From Comamonas sp. (GTDB lineage: Bacteria; Pseudomonadota; Gammaproteobacteria; Burkholderiales; Burkholderiaceae_C), in contig JAITLR010000007.1 in the NCBI GenBank assembly GCA_031277805.1, positions 124,001 to 188,000 of the forward strand: a stretch of DNA of 64,000 bases, written 5' to 3'. A program made the translations under genes and the position numbers. The notes below the pieces were generated by a model. It ran no database searches. It was not told the origin of the DNA and saw only the letters and a program-made list of their open reading frames with translations. Shown here one piece after another: positions 42,205 to 50,977 of this stretch; the stretch's first letter is position 1; each line of letters starts with the position of its first letter.

Positions 42205-44190
42205 ATGGGATTTCGGTTTACCCCCAAAGCCGGTACCGCCGCATTGCTTGCCGCCGGCGTGCTGGCTGGCTGCGCAGCACCTTCTGCCGTGCCGCAAAAC
42301 GCAGGTTCGCTGCAGGCAGGCCAGGTCAGCGATGCCACGCGCGAGGTTCTGGCCACTTTTGCGCAGAGCCTGCCGCCTGACGACGCCCAGGATCGCGAAG
42401 ACGCTCAGCGAGGCCTGATTGCCCGGCCCACGGGGCAGATTCGGGATGCCGAGGGCCGCGTGCTCAAGGACTTTGCCTCCTTTGATTTTGTACAGGGCGC
42501 AGCTCCCGACAGCGTCAACCCCAGTCTTTGGCGCCATGCCCGTCTCAATGCCCAGGCAGGGCTGTTCAAGGTCAGCGACGGTATCTACCAGCTGCGCGGC
42601 TTTGACATGGGCAATATCACCTTGGTCGAGGGCAAGGCGGGCTGGATTGTGGTGGATGCGCTGACCAGTCGCGAGATTGCTGCAGCCGCCATGGCATTTG
42701 CGCGCCAGCATCTGGGCAACAAGCCTGTGACGGCGCTGATCTTCACACACAGCCATGCAGACCATTTTGGTGGTGCATTGGGAATCATCAGCCCGGCGGA
42801 AGCGGCGCGGCGCAAAGTGCCCGTGGTGGCACCAGCAGGTTTCATGAATGAGGCCACCAGCGAGAACTTGCTGGTGGGGACGGCCATGGCACGGCGCGCC
42901 ATCTACCAGTTCGGCACGCGGCTGCCGTTGTCGCCCACGGGCAATGTGGACACGGGTCTGGGCAAGAATCTGGTCAGCGGCCATATGGGTATCCTGCCGC
43001 CCACGGTGAGCGTGGACAGGGCTGACCAGGAGATGGTGCTGGACGGCGTGCGTTTTGTGTTTCACAACATGCCGGGGGCCGAAGCACCTGCCGAGCTGAC
43101 TTTCAGCATTCCTGAGCGCAAGGCTTTCGGAGGGGCCGAGATTCTGGCCCAGACCATGCACAATCTGCTGCCCATACGTGGCGCCAAGGTGCGCGATGCC
43201 TTGCAGTGGTCTGTCTATCTGCAAAAGGTGCTGGAGCAGGCTGGCGATGCGGAGGTGCTGTTCAATCAGCACAACTGGCCGGTCTGGGGCAAAGCGCGCA
43301 TCGGCAGCTTCATCAGCCGCCAGCGCGATCTCTACCAGTTCATGCATGACCAGACGGTGCGTCTCATCAACCAGGGTCTGCAGCCTGCCGAGATTGCAGA
43401 ACAGATCAAGCTGCCACCGTCGCTGGCGGCTTTCTGGGGCGGACGAGGTTACTACGGCGATCTGCGTCACAACGTCAAAGCCATTTACCAGTTCTACCTC
43501 GGCAATTACGACGGCAACCCTGCCAATCTGGATCCGCTGCCGCCCAGGCTCAAGGCACAGAAATATGTGGCGGCGCTGGGTGGTGCAGCCAAGGTGCTGG
43601 AGCAAGGCCGTGCAGCGGCCGGGCAGGGCGACTATCGCTGGGCCGTGGAGCTGCTGCAGCAACTGGTGTTTGCCGAGCCGGATAATGCGGTGGCGAAAGA
43701 GTTGCTGGCCCGCTGCCATGAACAGCTGGGCTACCGCGCCGAGTCAGCCACCTGGCGTAACAGCTATCTGACGGCGGCGCTGGAGTTGCGCCAGGGTGTG
43801 GCGCCCATGTCCAAGGATGTATCGGCCATGGCCGAGATGACTGCGCAGATTCCGGCCGAGCGTTTTCTCGAAGTGCTGGCCACACGGCTCGATGCAGCCA
43901 AGGCTGCGGACAGGCGCTTTGTCATGAATCTGGCGCTGGATGATGTGGGCGAGCGCTATGTGATCTGGCTTGAAAACGCGGTGCTGCATTTCCGCAAGGC
44001 GCCAGCCCGGGATGGCGCGGATGTGTCGTTGAATCTCACTCGTCCCGCATTCTTGAAGCTTTTATCCGGAGCTGCAAAGGAAGGGCAAGCGCCAGCAGGC
44101 ATGAAAATCGAGGGTGACCGCGCAGCGCTGGCGGCATTCTTGAAGCTGTTTGATGCCAGCCGTCCCGACTTCCCCATCGTCACCCGGTAG
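42205..44190 (+). CDS. Alkyl sulfatase-like metallo-beta-lactamase lipoprotein (SdsA/YjcS type)
   Basis: The 661-aa protein has a lipobox ending at Cys23 (GVLAGC). A metallo-beta-lactamase domain follows, with THSHADHFGG supplying His182, His184, Asp186 and His187. A helical dimerisation domain (about 430-540, AQKYVAALGGAAKVLE) and a C-terminal SCP2-like domain (about 545-661) complete the three-part design of SdsA1-type class III alkyl sulfatases. These hydrolyse medium-chain alkyl sulfates such as SDS into alcohol and sulfate. Lipid anchoring would place it at the cell envelope. The start has an AAGGAGA ribosome site. Substrate range is by family. Confidence 0.92.
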   Translation: MGFRFTPKAGTAALLAAGVLAGCAAPSAVPQNAGSLQAGQVSDATREVLATFAQSLPPDDAQDREDAQRGLIARPTGQIRDAEGRVLKDFASFDFVQGAAPDSVNPSLWRHARLNAQAGLFKVSDGIYQLRGFDMGNITLVEGKAGWIVVDALTSREIAAAAMAFARQHLGNKPVTALIFTHSHADHFGGALGIISPAEAARRKVPVVAPAGFMNEATSENLLVGTAMARRAIYQFGTRLPLSPTGNVDTGLGKNLVSGHMGILPPTVSVDRADQEMVLDGVRFVFHNMPGAEAPAELTFSIPERKAFGGAEILAQTMHNLLPIRGAKVRDALQWSVYLQKVLEQAGDAEVLFNQHNWPVWGKARIGSFISRQRDLYQFMHDQTVRLINQGLQPAEIAEQIKLPPSLAAFWGGRGYYGDLRHNVKAIYQFYLGNYDGNPANLDPLPPRLKAQKYVAALGGAAKVLEQGRAAAGQGDYRWAVELLQQLVFAEPDNAVAKELLARCHEQLGYRAESATWRNSYLTAALELRQGVAPMSKDVSAMAEMTAQIPAERFLEVLATRLDAAKAADRRFVMNLALDDVGERYVIWLENAVLHFRKAPARDGADVSLNLTRPAFLKLLSGAAKEGQAPAGMKIEGDRAALAAFLKLFDASRPDFPIVTR

Positions 44191-44208
44191 ACCGACAACC
44201 CCGAAAAC

Positions 44209-44241
44209 AAAAAAACCGCATGACTGGCATGCGGTTTTTTT
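44209..44241. terminator. Bidirectional terminator between the sulfatase and cytochrome c genes
   Basis: A 14-bp perfect stem (44209-44222 with 44228-44241) with a 5-nt loop has seven As on one side and seven Ts on the other, between convergent genes. Confidence 0.93.
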
Positions 44242-44273
44242 GTTGGCAGCTTGCGCTGCGGGGCGGTGGCAGA

Positions 44274-44582
44274 TTACTTCTGCGACAGAACCCAGGCCAC
44301 CAGCTTCTTGGCTTCGGCGTCGTTGACTTGGGGGTTGGCGGGCATGGGCACGGGGCCCCACACGCCGGAACCGCCCTTGATGACCTTGGCGGCCAGCTTG
44401 TCGGCAGCGTCCTTTTGGCCTGCATACTTGGCGGCCACGTCCTTGAAGGCGGGACCCACCACCTTCTTGTCAACTGCGTGGCAAGCCATGCAGTTCTTGG
44501 ATTGAGCCAGTGCCTGGTCAGCCATGGCAGGAGCCACAGCAGCAGCGGACAGTGCGAAAGCGATCAGAATTTGCTTCATCAT
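44274..44582 (-). CDS. Small periplasmic cytochrome c (c551/c552 type)
   Basis: The 102-aa product has a Sec signal peptide (1-21, cleavage after MA in PAMADQ) and one haem site, CMACH (Cys31, Cys34, His35). The axial Met80 lies in [10 protein letters not shown], the c551-type pattern. Mature size is about 80 residues. It should carry single electrons between the cytochrome bc1 complex and a terminal oxidase or nitrite reductase. No redox enzyme genes are adjacent, so the partner is open. Confidence 0.94.
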   Translation of the reverse strand: MMKQILIAFALSAAAVAPAMADQALAQSKNCMACHAVDKKVVGPAFKDVAAKYAGQKDAADKLAAKVIKGGSGVWGPVPMPANPQVNDAEAKKLVAWVLSQK

Positions 44583-44688
44583 GAGTTCCCGGGGCAGTTT
44601 TAAACTGAGGTTGGATTTTTACCGCATTGTAGTGCGCGCATTGCATATTGTTTGGTGTACGCACTGTTGAGAAATTAAAGGAGGGTGT

Positions 44689-44925
44689 ATGTATTTGTTA
44701 GGTCTGGCGATTTTGCTGTCCTTGTTGAAACTGGCCGAGATCGGGTCGGTTGCCAACTGGAGCTGGTGGTACATCCTGGGCGTGTACGCCAGTGCTGCGG
44801 CATGGTGGGCCTGGGCCGATGCTTCGGGCTATACCAAACGCAAGGCCATGGAAAGAATGGACCAGCGTAAACAGGATCGCGTCAATCGCCAGAAGGAAGC
44901 GATGCAGCCCGGTAAACGCCGCTGA
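44689..44925 (+). CDS. Small Trp-rich membrane protein (TIGR04438 type)
   Basis: The 78-aa protein has two hydrophobic helices (about 1-17 and 28-45) rich in Trp (NWSWWYILG, AWWAWAD), then a highly charged C-terminal tail (RKAMERMDQRKQDRVNRQK). This fits the small Trp-rich family found in Comamonadaceae and relatives, function unknown. A strong ribosome site (AAAGGAGGG) precedes the ATG. Divergent from the cytochrome c gene. Confidence 0.85.
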   Translation: MYLLGLAILLSLLKLAEIGSVANWSWWYILGVYASAAAWWAWADASGYTKRKAMERMDQRKQDRVNRQKEAMQPGKRR

Positions 44926-44927
44926 AT

Positions 44928-44953
44928 AAAAAAGACCCGGCATGGGCCGGGTC
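44928..44953 (-). terminator. Intrinsic terminator of the metal efflux operon
   Basis: GACCCGGC pairs with GCCGGGTC around a 4-nt loop, with a run of six Ts on the minus strand, 20 bp past the outer-membrane factor stop. Confidence 0.85.
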
Positions 44954-44972
44954 AAACAGGGAGTTTTTTACC

Positions 44973-46430
44973 TCAAGGCTGGCGTGCCACGGTATCTGTG
45001 CCGAGTACACCTCCGCCCAGTGACTGATAGAGGGCCACCACGTCGCCATACAGGCTGCCTTGCGCAGCCACGCTTGCCGCGCGTGCCTGCAGCCAGGACT
45101 GCTTGGCGGCCAGGGCCGTGGGCATGCTGGCATAGCCGGCCTTGAGCTGGGAGTCACTGAGCTTCCAGGTGGTTTCACTGGCACTCTCGCTGTCCCGGCT
45201 CATCTGCAGGGCCTTGGTGTCCGTGTCCACGGCATACAGGGCATTGGCCACATCCTGAAACGCCGACAGTACCGTACCCTGATAGCTGGCGGCCGAGGCT
45301 TCCAGCTCCGCCTGAGCGGCCTTCTGGTGTGCCAGCAGCGTACCGCCGCTGAAGATCGGTGCGACCAGGCCGGCGCCCAGTGACCAGATGATGTTGCCTG
45401 CAGAGAACATGCGCGAGAAACTCGTGGCGCCGCCGCCATAGGCGGCAGAAATGCTGAGCTGGGGCAGACGGGCGGCGGTGGCCACGCCCACGGCCGCACT
45501 GGCTTGCTGGATCTGGGTTTCCGCCGCGCGGATGTCGGGGCGCTGATCTACCAACTGCGAAGGCACGACCTGGGGTAGCAGCGGCAGCTTGAAGCTGGCC
45601 AAAGGCAGTATTTCAGGTGCCTTATCAGGCGTACGCGCCATCAGCGTGGCCACCAGATTGCGCGTCTGCTCGAGGGACTTCTGCAGTGGTGGCAGCTCCT
45701 GCTGCAGCTGCAGCAGCAGGGTCTGCTGGGTGGCAACGTCCATGCCGCTGGCATAGCCGTTGGCTTGTTGCTTGCGCATATGTTGCAGCTGTTGCTGCGC
45801 CGCCTCCACGGCTTGCTGCAGCAGCATGCTCTGCTCCTGCACCATGGAGGTCTGGATGACAGCAGCCACCAGATTGGCCGCAAGGCTCAGACGGGCGGCC
45901 TGCAACTGCAGGCGCTGGTTCTCTTCGGCGGCCTGCAGGCCTTCAACCTGGCGGCGGTTGCTGCCGAACAAGTCGGGGTTGTAGGAGACGCTCAGCTGGG
46001 CCGTGTGATAGGTGTAGAGCGAATCCCCATTTTCCAGCGGCGCGGACATGCTCTGGCCCGTGTTCTGGCGCGAGGGGTTGTAGCCCAGCTGCACCGAGGG
46101 CAGAAAATAGCCGCGTTGGGCCACGACGTTCTGGCGAGCCGCACGCAAAGTGGCCTGAGCGGCCTCGATGCTGGGGCTTTTCTCCATGGCTTCCTGCACC
46201 ATGGCGTCGAGTTCGGGGGAGCCGAAGGCCTGCCACCACTGTGCGCTGATGTCGCTGGTGTTGCTGCCAGGTAGCGCCGTGGCTACGGCGCCACGGGTCA
46301 GCGACTGCGGTGCATTGACCTTGGGGCGTACATAGTCCGGCCCCGCAGCGCAGCCTGCGAGCAGACCGGTGATGCAGGCGGCCAGGCCGATGGCGTGAAG
46401 CTTGCTGGTTTGTTGGAATGGTTTACGCAC
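44973..46430 (-). CDS. Outer-membrane efflux lipoprotein of the metal RND system (CzcC/CusC-like)
   Basis: The 485-aa NodT-family channel has a lipobox ending at Cys27 (LLAGC), then AAGPDYVRPKVNAP. Two TolC-type repeats follow, with helical stretches (EAAQATLRAARQNVVAQRG) and VPSQLVDQRPDIRAAETQIQ. It forms the outer-membrane exit of the pump. Its start overlaps the pump stop by 8 bp, so translation is likely coupled. Last gene of the operon, followed by a terminator. Confidence 0.93.
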   Translation of the reverse strand: MRKPFQQTSKLHAIGLAACITGLLAGCAAGPDYVRPKVNAPQSLTRGAVATALPGSNTSDISAQWWQAFGSPELDAMVQEAMEKSPSIEAAQATLRAARQNVVAQRGYFLPSVQLGYNPSRQNTGQSMSAPLENGDSLYTYHTAQLSVSYNPDLFGSNRRQVEGLQAAEENQRLQLQAARLSLAANLVAAVIQTSMVQEQSMLLQQAVEAAQQQLQHMRKQQANGYASGMDVATQQTLLLQLQQELPPLQKSLEQTRNLVATLMARTPDKAPEILPLASFKLPLLPQVVPSQLVDQRPDIRAAETQIQQASAAVGVATAARLPQLSISAAYGGGATSFSRMFSAGNIIWSLGAGLVAPIFSGGTLLAHQKAAQAELEASAASYQGTVLSAFQDVANALYAVDTDTKALQMSRDSESASETTWKLSDSQLKAGYASMPTALAAKQSWLQARAASVAAQGSLYGDVVALYQSLGGGVLGTDTVARQP

Positions 46431-49400
46431 GTTTGCCTCCCAGACCTTCTCGGCGTGTATTGGGTTTCATGCGGCGCAGAACGACCAGACGCAGCGCTGG
46501 CACGATCAGCAGCAGGAACAGGGGCCCGATCAGCATGCCGCCCACGACCACGGTAGCCAGGGGGCGCTGGACTTCGCTGCCTATGCTGTGTGAAATGGCG
46601 GCAGGCAGCAGGCCGATGCAGGCCGACAGAGCGGTCATCAGCAGCGGACGCATCCGGCTGCGGTAGGCCTCGCCCACGGCACGTGTGGGCTCATAGCCCA
46701 GGGCACGCAGGTCCTTGTAGACGGTGAGGATCAAAATCCCGTCCATGACCGAGACGCCCAGCAGCGAGATGAAGCCGATGATGGCCGAGACACTGAGCAC
46801 CTGGCCCGAGACATAAAGTGCCAGAATGCCGCCGATCACGGTGAAAGGCACGGAAGCCAGTGTCAGCAGGCAGTAGGTGAAGTTGTTGAACAGGGCATAC
46901 AGCAGCGCAAACACCAGGCAGAAGGCCACGGGAATGGCAATCATCATGCGGCCCTTGGCCTGTTGCAGGGCTTCAAATTCGCCTGCATAGATGATGCGGT
47001 AACCCTGGGGCAGATGGACCTGTTGGGCGATGCGGTGCTGCACCTCGCTGACTGTGCTGCCCAGATCGCGTCCGCGCGCCGAGAACTTGATGGGGATGTA
47101 GCGCTCGTTGCTTTCGCGGTAGATGTAGGTTGCGCCAGTGTCCAGCGTGATCGTCGCAATGTCCGACAGCGGGATATAGGAGGTGCCGCCCGAAGCCGTG
47201 GTGTAGCCCACACGCAGATTGCGCACGTTCTCGGGCGATGAGCGGTTGACCTCGTTGAAGCGCACGGTCAGGCCGAACTGCTTTTCGCCATCGAGCACCG
47301 TGGTGGCCTCGGTGCCGGCCAGAGCTGTCTGGATGGTGCTGGCCACATCACCGGTATTGAGGCCGTAGCGAGCGGCTTTCTCGCGGTCGATACGGATGTT
47401 CATATTGGGCTGGCCCAGTACGTGGAACACGCCTAGGTCGGCCACGCCGTCGATATGACTCATGACCTCGTAGACCTGATCGGAGAGCTTTTCCAGCGTG
47501 GACAGGTCCGGGCCGATGATCTTGACCGAGTTGGCGCCCTTCACCCCTGACAGGCCTTCCTGAACATTGTCCTGGATGTACTGCGAGAAGTTGAAGCTCA
47601 CGCCGGGGAACTCGGCCGCAAACTTGGTCTGCAGCTCGTTGATCAGGCGGGCCTTGGTCATGCCCGGACGCCATTTCTCGAAGGGCTGCAGCGGTGCGAA
47701 CAGCTCCACGTTATTGAAGCCCGAGGCATCGCTGCCGTCGTCGGGGCGGCCATGCTGCGACACGACGGAGACCACTTCCGGGTACTCGTCAATGATTCTG
47801 CGCATGCGGTTGGTCTTGTCGCGCCCTGCTTCCAGAGAGATCGTGGGAGGCATGGAGGCGCGGATCCACAGGTTGCCTTCCTCCAGAGCCGGCAGGAACT
47901 CGCTGCCCAGATGCATGGCCATCAGAGCGCCGCCAGCCAGCGCGAGCGCACCGCCGGCCAGCACCAGGCGCGTGTTCTTCAGCACCCAATTCAGCGCAGG
48001 TTCGTAGACGCGGTGAATGGCCCGGACGACGAAGGTTTCCTTCTCCTCCACCTTGGCAGGCAGCAAGTAGCTGGCCAGCACCGGGGTGATGGTGAAGGTG
48101 GCGATCAGAGCGCCGGCCAGTGCATAGCCATAGGTACGCGCCATGGGGCCGAAGATCTGGCCTTCCACGCCCTGCATGGCAAACAACGGGGTGAAGGCGG
48201 CGATCGTGATGAAGGTGGAGAACAGCACGGAGTTGTCTACCTGGGTGGCGCTCAGATAGATCATGCGCAAGCGCGTGGTCCAGCCGTCGCCGGGCTGGGT
48301 ACGGCCGCCGTCCGCTCCCTTGGCCATGGAGCGCAGCATGGCAGCGCGTATGGCGATGGGGCGCTGGAAGTTGCGGAAGATGTTCTCCACGAGAATCACG
48401 GCCGCATCCACGATGATGCCGAAGTCCACCGCGCCCAGGGACAGCAGATTCGCCGACTCGCCCGTGAGCACCAGCATCATGATGCTGAAGAACAGCGCAA
48501 ACGGGATGTTGACGCTGACGATGACGGCGCTGCGCAGATCGCCCAGAAATACCCACTGGATGAAGAACACCAGCAGGCAGCCGAAGATCAGGTTGTGCAG
48601 CACGGTATGCGTGGTCACTCCCACCAGCACCGCGCGGTCGTAGTAGGGCTCAAGCTTGACGCCTGCGGGCAGGGTGCCGTCGGAGTTGATCTTCTCCACG
48701 GCCGCCTTGACCTTGCCGATCACATCACTGGTGTGCAGCGTGCGGTTCATGATCACCACGCCGGTGACCACATCGTCCTGCTTGTCGCGGCCGGCCTCGC
48801 CCAGGCGCGGTACCGTGCCTTCCTTGATGGTCGCCACATCCTTGATCTGTACGGGCAGGCCGTTCTTCTGGCCTACGACGATGTTGGCGATGTCGTCGAG
48901 GTTGTTGACCAGACCCAGGCCGCGGATGTTCACCGACTGGTCGCCCACGCTGATCGCGCGGCCGCCGACGTTGAGGTTGGCATTGCCTATGGAGTCAAGC
49001 AGGTTCTTGAGCGTGATGCCATGGGCTTCCAGGCGCTTGGGATCGGCATCGACATGGTATTCCTTGGTCGTGCCGCCCCAGGTCACGACCTGGACCACGC
49101 CGGGCACGGTCAGCAGGCGCTTTTCGATCACCCAGTCTTGCAGCGTGCGCAGGTCGGTCAGGCTGTAGTTGGACGGTCCCTTGACCTGGTAGCGCAGGAT
49201 CTCGCCGACCAGGCTCGAGGCCTGGATCTGCGGCTGCACGCCATTGGGCAGGTTCACATTGGCCTGCAGATTGTTGGCGACCTGGGATAGGGCGAAATAA
49301 TAGTCCGTGCCGTATTTGAAAGTGACGCGCACGAACGAGAGCCCGTAGAACGAGGTGGAACGGATGTTCTCCACATTGGGTGTGGTGGCGAGTCCGATTT

Positions 49401-49608
49401 CCATGGGGCGCGTGTAATAGCGCTCCATTTCTTCGGCAGACATGCCCGATGCCTGGGCCGTGATTTCGAGAATCACGGGAGCAGGGTTGGGATAGGCCTC
49501 CACATTGAGCTTGGAGAAGGCTAGCAGGCCCGCGCCCATGAAGGCCAGCAGGGCCAGCAGCACAATGGGACGGCGCGAAAGAACAAAAGCCAGTAAAGGT
49601 CTGAACAC
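46423..49608 (-). CDS. Heavy-metal-type RND efflux permease (CzcA/CusA family)
   Basis: The 1061-aa RND protein starts MFRPLLAFVLSRRPIVLLALL, with twelve predicted membrane helices. In TM4 it has GAVDFGIIVDAAVILVEN with Asp395, Asp401 and Glu408, the proton-path residues of the metal class. The AcrB-type Asp-Asp pair is absent. Czc-type pumps usually read DGAV here; this one reads DAAV. It would expel cations such as Zn, Cd, Co, Cu or Ag from periplasm or cytoplasm. Which one cannot be decided from motifs alone. It lies 27 bp after the adaptor gene. Confidence 0.93.
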   Translation of the reverse strand: MFRPLLAFVLSRRPIVLLALLAFMGAGLLAFSKLNVEAYPNPAPVILEITAQASGMSAEEMERYYTRPMEIGLATTPNVENIRSTSFYGLSFVRVTFKYGTDYYFALSQVANNLQANVNLPNGVQPQIQASSLVGEILRYQVKGPSNYSLTDLRTLQDWVIEKRLLTVPGVVQVVTWGGTTKEYHVDADPKRLEAHGITLKNLLDSIGNANLNVGGRAISVGDQSVNIRGLGLVNNLDDIANIVVGQKNGLPVQIKDVATIKEGTVPRLGEAGRDKQDDVVTGVVIMNRTLHTSDVIGKVKAAVEKINSDGTLPAGVKLEPYYDRAVLVGVTTHTVLHNLIFGCLLVFFIQWVFLGDLRSAVIVSVNIPFALFFSIMMLVLTGESANLLSLGAVDFGIIVDAAVILVENIFRNFQRPIAIRAAMLRSMAKGADGGRTQPGDGWTTRLRMIYLSATQVDNSVLFSTFITIAAFTPLFAMQGVEGQIFGPMARTYGYALAGALIATFTITPVLASYLLPAKVEEKETFVVRAIHRVYEPALNWVLKNTRLVLAGGALALAGGALMAMHLGSEFLPALEEGNLWIRASMPPTISLEAGRDKTNRMRRIIDEYPEVVSVVSQHGRPDDGSDASGFNNVELFAPLQPFEKWRPGMTKARLINELQTKFAAEFPGVSFNFSQYIQDNVQEGLSGVKGANSVKIIGPDLSTLEKLSDQVYEVMSHIDGVADLGVFHVLGQPNMNIRIDREKAARYGLNTGDVASTIQTALAGTEATTVLDGEKQFGLTVRFNEVNRSSPENVRNLRVGYTTASGGTSYIPLSDIATITLDTGATYIYRESNERYIPIKFSARGRDLGSTVSEVQHRIAQQVHLPQGYRIIYAGEFEALQQAKGRMMIAIPVAFCLVFALLYALFNNFTYCLLTLASVPFTVIGGILALYVSGQVLSVSAIIGFISLLGVSVMDGILILTVYKDLRALGYEPTRAVGEAYRSRMRPLLMTALSACIGLLPAAISHSIGSEVQRPLATVVVGGMLIGPLFLLLIVPALRLVVLRRMKPNTRREGLGGKRA

Positions 49609-49635
49609 GGCAATACTCCTGATGCAGACTGCGTC

Positions 49636-50862
49636 TTACTGCGCTTCGGTCTCGTACAGGCTGCTCAGGAACAGCGCGTTTTTACGGGCAATCAGCTGGT
49701 CGCTTCTGAGTCCTTGCTCGATCTGTACCCAGCCGTCGGCAGTCTTGCCACGCACCACCGAGGTCTTGGTGAATAGAGGCCCCTTGGCATCCTTGCCTAT
49801 GGCCAGCCATACCACGTCGCGGCCGCTGCCTTCACGTACCACGGCCTGAGCGGGAACGGCCAGACTGTCTTCGGCAGCGGCCACAGTGATGTTGAAGTCC
49901 GCCGTCATCTGTGGGCGCAGCACATGCTCGGGGTCGGCGACTTCGGCACGCACGACGAAGCGCCGGCTGTCGGCATCCACGCTATCGCCCACATAGGAGA
50001 CCTTGCCTTCAAAGCTCTTGCCCGGCCAGGCCGAGACACGGACCTGTACGGGCTGGCCGAGGCGGTATTGGCTGAACTCCGATTCGGGCACACTGGCCAC
50101 CATCCACAGAGTGCGCATATCGGAGACCACGATGGGCGCGGGGTCCGAGCCGGGTTGTACCAGCTGTCCGGGCTGGGCCGTGCGCTCCGTGACGCGGCCT
50201 GCAATAGGGCTCTTGACCGCAAATTCGAGGCCGATCTTGCGATCACGCTCAATCTTGCCGATATCGGCCTCGCTCAGATCGAACAGGCGCAGATTCTGCC
50301 GGGCGGCATCGTAGGCGGCCTTGGCGCTTTGCTGATCCGTCTGGGCCTGCAGATATTCCTTCTGGGGAATACTGCTGTCCTTGGCCAGCGTCTCTGCCCG
50401 CTTGAGAGTCTCGTTGGCATTGTGCAAGGTGGCGCTGGCCGTGATCAGTGCGGAGGCGGCCTGGGCCATGTCGGGCACGGCCACCGTGTAGAGCACCTGT
50501 CCGGCCTTCACGTCGTCGCCGGCCTTGACCAGTACCTGGGAAACGCGCCCCTGATAGGGCGAGAACACCTTGCTGGTGCGGTTCTGGTTGAAATCGATGA
50601 CGCCTATGGAGTGGCGCACATTGGTGAAAGCATGGGTCTCGGGATGGCCCATGTCGAAGCTGGCGAGTTGGTCGGGCTGGATGCGGACCATGCCTTTGTC
50701 GACCTTGCCGGAGATGGCGCCGACTGGCGTTTCCTCGGCCTGGGCATTGTGCGAGCCGGCATAGATGATGCCGCCCACGAGCGCCACACAGGCGAGGGCG
50801 ACGGCCGCGATGATGGTGGTTCGCTTTTTAGGCGAAATACTTTGGGGGACCGGGGTGGACAT
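49636..50862 (-). CDS. Periplasmic adaptor of the metal RND system (CzcB/CusB-like)
   Basis: The 408-aa membrane-fusion protein has an N-terminal membrane anchor (about 14-32, TTIIAAVALACVALVGGIIYAG). Two lipoyl halves follow (SPYQGRVSQVLVKAGDDVKAGQ and VKSPIAGRVTERTAQPGQLV) around a helical hairpin with KEYLQAQTDQQSAKAAYDAA, then barrel domains. It links pump and channel. No His- or Met-rich metal-binding N-terminal stretch is seen. First pump gene of the operon, 104 bp after the kinase stop. Confidence 0.92.
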   Translation of the reverse strand: MSTPVPQSISPKKRTTIIAAVALACVALVGGIIYAGSHNAQAEETPVGAISGKVDKGMVRIQPDQLASFDMGHPETHAFTNVRHSIGVIDFNQNRTSKVFSPYQGRVSQVLVKAGDDVKAGQVLYTVAVPDMAQAASALITASATLHNANETLKRAETLAKDSSIPQKEYLQAQTDQQSAKAAYDAARQNLRLFDLSEADIGKIERDRKIGLEFAVKSPIAGRVTERTAQPGQLVQPGSDPAPIVVSDMRTLWMVASVPESEFSQYRLGQPVQVRVSAWPGKSFEGKVSYVGDSVDADSRRFVVRAEVADPEHVLRPQMTADFNITVAAAEDSLAVPAQAVVREGSGRDVVWLAIGKDAKGPLFTKTSVVRGKTADGWVQIEQGLRSDQLIARKNALFLSSLYETEAQ

Positions 50863-50957
50863 GTTGGGCCATCCTTGAGTTCAAGCTGCTTGGAGAGGAG
50901 CTGGACTTGTCTCGCAGACGCAGTCCAACCACTGTGCAGCCGAACATAAGCCCGGCA

Positions 50958-50977
50958 AGCTTTACATTAGCTTGACA
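50958..50977 (-). promoter_or_regulatory. Response-regulator box: 11-bp-spaced direct repeat
   Basis: On the minus strand TGTCAAGCT and TGTAAAGCT repeat with an 11-bp period (50969-50977 and 50958-50966), the spacing typical of OmpR/PhoB-family sites. It overlaps the kinase stop and lies about 95 bp before the adaptor start. Confidence 0.65.

Noticed and set aside
47752..49290. A 512-codon plus-strand frame inside the metal RND pump gene
   Set aside because: The pump gene on the minus strand is intact and motif-rich. The plus frame is a bias shadow.
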